64,000 bases of DNA. Origin: Ochotona curzoniae. Its lineage: Eukaryota; Chordata; Mammalia; Lagomorpha; Ochotonidae. The notes under the pieces were generated by a model. It made no database searches, had not been told where the DNA came from, and worked only from the letters and a program-made list of their open reading frames with translations. This document shows, piece after piece, positions 61,523-64,000 of this stretch. Location: contig NW_024465655.1 in the NCBI RefSeq assembly GCF_017591425.1, positions 1,115,501 to 1,179,500 of the forward strand, written 5' to 3'. Numbering within the stretch: position 1 is the stretch's first letter; every line of letters begins with the position of its first letter. Made by a program: the position numbers and the translations under genes.

Positions 61523-61875
61523 GAAGAAATCAAATCAAGGGCCCGGGCGGTATGGCCTAGTGGCTAAAGTCCTCGCCTTGCATGTGCTGGGATCCCATAT
61601 GGGCACTGGTTTGCATCCTGGCTGTCCCACTTTCCCATCCAGCTCCCTGTTTATGGCCTGGGAAAGCAGTTGAGGATGGTCCAAAGCCTTGGAACCCTGT
61701 ACCCGCAAGGGAGACCTGGTAGAGACTCCCCTGGTCCTTGGCTTCAGATCGGCTCAGTTCAGGCTATTGTAGCCACTTGGGGAGTGAATCAGCAGATGGA
61801 AGATTTCTCTGGATCTCCTTCTCTTTGTAAATCTACCTTTCCAATTAAAAAAAATCTTAGAAGAAATCAAATCAA
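61523..61875 (+). mobile_element. CSINE, young, with 16-bp perfect TSD
   Basis: Forward copy (about 61539-61859) flanked by GAAGAAATCAAATCAA at 61523-61538 and 61860-61875, the longest perfect target-site duplication in the window. It starts GGGCCCGGGCGGTATGGCCT, with CTAGTGGCTAAAGTCCTCGC, and its tail is CAATTAAAAAAAATCTTA. Confidence 0.98.
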
Positions 61876-62114
61876 AAGAAAATGGTCTTGAGAATGGATA
61901 TGAAAGACACCCTTTACAGAAGATGGTGGCTTATGTTTGTTCATTGTTTCTCCACCGGGACTGGTACCCTGTGCTGAATAATGGATGTCATTTTCCTCAA
62001 GTCTCTTGAAAGCACTGGTATCTTCCCCTAGGGACAGCTGGCAGGGGTTATGGTACCTACTGTTGCCATAGATACAAATATTGCCAGATAGCCTTTGGAA
62101 GCTTCTCTGTGATA
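61876..62114. other. Short unique spacer
   Basis: Nothing recognised. Confidence 0.28.
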
Positions 62115-62245
62115 GTACAGAGTGTGAGAGTGCCAGCTATAGAATTAGGCAGACCTGAGTTTGAATTTTAGATCTACCCTTTGGCACAGGACATTGATGT
62201 AACCTCTTTCAGCCTCACTTTATATGTGAAATGAAGGCAAAAATC
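62115..62245 (+). mobile_element. MIR fragment
   Basis: ATAGTACAGAGTGTGAGAGT, AGAATTAGGCAGACCTGAGT, TTGAATTTTAGATCTACCCT and GTAACCTCTTTCAGCCTCAC: the 5' and central MIR blocks in order. Confidence 0.8.
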
Positions 62246-62306
62246 AATTTTTCTGCATCTTTCCAAATTTAGTATATGTGCTGCTGAAGTGAACACAAAA
62301 TTCAAT

Positions 62307-62320
62307 CCCCCCCCCCCCCC
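62307..62320. repeat. Poly(C) run
   Basis: A run of 14 C, an error-prone homopolymer. Confidence 0.95.
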
Positions 62321-62505
62321 AGATTTACAAATAGAATGTTCTAGAAGCAAAATTTTCATTGTTTGATTGAAAGTTCCTTCTTAGGGAGAGTGGCCCCTGG
62401 TAAAGGGAAGGACCATTTCCTGTTTAGTATTATGGGTTTTGTTGTGAAAATATGGGTACAGGAATTGAGGGGGTATGATGGGTTCTTGGAGGATTCCAGT
62501 ATCTT

Positions 62506-62810
62506 TTTAAAAGATTTGTTTATTATTTGAAGGTAGAGTTAGAATAGAGAGAGAGAATCTTCCATCTTTTGGTTCACTCTCCGAGTGGCTTCGGTGGATG
62601 GGATTTGGGCCAGACTGTAGCCAGGAATCTGTAACTCCGTCTGGGTCACCCGCATGGGTGGCAGAGCCTCAAGCACTTGGATCATCTGCCACTGGTTTCC
62701 AGGATCCTTAGCAGGGAGCTGGACTGGGAGTGGAGTAACCAGGATTCAAGCCAGCTCTCACAGTGAATGCCAGTGTCACAGACGGTAGCTTTGTCCCCTA
62801 ATGCAAATCC
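62506..62810 (-). mobile_element. CSINE
   Basis: Reverse copy: AAAAGATTTGTTTATTATTT, a short GA stretch, ATCTTCCATCTTTTGGTTCA, AGCAGGGAGCTGGACTGGGA. The head complement TAGCTTTGTCCCCTAATGCA is partly eroded. Confidence 0.9.
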
Positions 62811-62879
62811 CAAGCTTTGTTTTCTTAAACTTTTAGTTTTAAGGTTAAGGTCTCCACACCTTTCTTCTTTGTTAATCAG

Positions 62880-63140
62880 TTTATTTATTTGATTATATTT
62901 TGATTTGAAAGACACACTCACTCACACAAACACACAGAAAGGCAGAGAGAGGTCTTCTGTCTGCTGGTTTATTCCCCAGATGTCTACAACAGCCTGGGCC
63001 GGGCCCAGAGTAGGAGTTTTGAAATCAGTTTGGGTGTTCTATGTGCGTGGCAGGGAGCCAACAACTACAGGTTATGTGTTAGCGGAAAACTGGATTAGAA
63101 GAAGAGGTGGGCTTGAAACAGTCACTCTAATAGAGACATA
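62880..63140 (-). mobile_element. CSINE, head eroded
   Basis: Reverse copy: ATTTATTTGATTATATTTTG, a CA-rich rather than GA-rich stretch at 62911-62936, GGTCTTCTGTCTGCTGGTTT, GAAATCAGTTTGGGTGTTCT. It ends without a clear head, directly before another reverse copy. Confidence 0.82.
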
Positions 63141-63145
63141 TTACA

Positions 63146-63482
63146 AATAAGATTTATTTATTTATTGGAAAGGTGGAGTTCCAAAGAGAGAGGGAGAGTC
63201 GGTTAGATCTTCCATCTGCTGCCTCACTCCCCGAGAGGCTACAAGGTAAGGGCCTGGCCAGGTCAAGACCAGGAGCCTGGAGTTTCATCCAGGCCTCCCA
63301 GATTGGTGCAGGGGTCACGCAGTAGGATTATCCTCCAATGCTTTTCGGGCACATTAGCAGGAAGCTGGATCAGAAGTGCAGCAACCGAGACTCGAACCAG
63401 TGACCATATGGGATGCCAGTGCTGCAGGCAGAGGCTTAACTTGGTGTTAAACATTCTAACCACTACACCAAACACCTGACCC
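63146..63482 (-). mobile_element. CSINE, full length
   Basis: Reverse copy: AATAAGATTTATTTATTTAT, GGAAAGGTGGAGTTCCAAAG, CTTCCATCTGCTGCCTCACT, TCGAACCAGTGACCATATGG. It ends CACTACACCAAACACCTGACC. A small CTTAACTTGGTGTTAAAC insertion lies in the head. Confidence 0.93.
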
Positions 63483-64000
63483 TCCACTGCTTTTAGAAGA
63501 GGAAAAAGGATGGGTCAAGAATATGTGTGGAGGGAGACGAGAGGGATAGCACGAAGGCGGGAGGCAGGAAGGCGAAGGGACCTGTGTAATGATGAGGCAG
63601 TGCTGGCACTAACTGGGGTGCTCTTTCTTCCAAAGCCATGTGACTTACTGTGGTAGGATCCCTTCTTATCACGCCTTCCGCTAGTGGAATCTTTGAAGAT
63701 GTTTGCTAAGCACATTAAGTCTTTCTTCAAGTCAGGTTGTGTGTGTGTGTTAGTGTCATGCAAGCGGGGCACTGAGTCACCTGTCTGGACTGGTAAAATG
63801 GCACGATGGCAACCCTTGGGAATTTACAGAAAATTGACAGAGGCTTCAGATTGTCACAGGTGTTGGTGGTTGAACGCAAGCCTACTGGATGTCACGGAAG
63901 TGGGCTTGGCTGATGTCAGAATCTTCACAGTCAATGTCCGTTGTTTATAGTCTGTGCCAGGTGCTGAGGTGTGGACACTGTGCTAATCTAGCACACCCAT
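63483..64000. other. Unique DNA to the window edge
   Basis: A short (TG)n lies at 63738-63750. The last ~50 bp (GTCTGTGCCAGGTGCTGAGG) could be the start of a reverse MIR cut by the window edge; too short to call. Confidence 0.3.

Overview
The window reads as mammalian nuclear DNA from a lagomorph. I found no intact protein-coding gene in it. The species signal is the dominant repeat, a tRNA-derived SINE of the lagomorph CSINE family, present in roughly forty copies. Its copies carry the usual landmarks: a CACTTCCCATCCAGCTCCCTG box, a GGGAAAGCAG box, a CTCCTGGCTCCTGG box, a CTCTCTGTCTCTCC stretch and an A-rich tail. The least diverged copies (about 8613, 15594, 39483, 44663, 55950, 61539) have a CGTCCGATGATTCACTCCCC-like segment and a GTAGCCTAGTGGCTAAAGTCCT-like head. 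I associate that form with pikas (Ochotona) more than with rabbit; this is from memory and not a database match. For all CSINE entries, strand + means head to A-tail runs left to right.

Layout. 1-8.9 kb: CSINEs, an LTR remnant split by two CSINEs, and unique spacers. 8.9-13 kb: the longest nearly repeat-free stretch, with a CpG-richer core at about 9.6-10.1 kb; it is the best place to look for conserved regulatory DNA. 13-19 kb: CSINEs, including nested ones, and old L1 3' ends. 19.25-22.73 kb: a composite element with a 5' domain, a 2.3-kb degenerate VNTR, a 3' domain and an A-rich tail. 22.7-24.7 kb: the 3' part of an L1 interrupted by a CSINE. 24.85-25.4 kb: a 17/28/29-bp minisatellite. 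25.4-30 kb: mostly unique, with a MIR and an old dispersed repeat. 30-32.6 kb: old L1 and CSINEs. 32.6-35.35 kb: a second copy of the VNTR element in the opposite orientation. 35-42 kb: CSINEs, MIR, old L1, unique DNA and a consensus-perfect CTCF motif at 40,432. 42.3-43.05 kb: an RPL7 processed pseudogene. 43-64 kb: many CSINEs, several in inverted or nested arrangements, plus MIR, L2 and LTR remnants and a long CTTT microsatellite.

There is no operon or pathway here. The organising logic is retrotransposition: L1 supplies the machinery, and CSINEs, the RPL7 copy and perhaps the VNTR element are its passengers. The most interesting object is the pair of oppositely oriented VNTR elements. Their monomers are grouped into higher-order units of about 420 bp, punctuated by a hairpin-forming box, and the same 5' domain flanks both arrays. 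I do not recognise this element. Its overall plan (VNTR, 3' domain, A-tail) resembles the SVA class of composite retroposons in plan only.

Limits: repeat families were assigned by eye from remembered consensus sequences, boundaries are usually good to about 10-20 bp, and unique spacers were not compared with any other genome.
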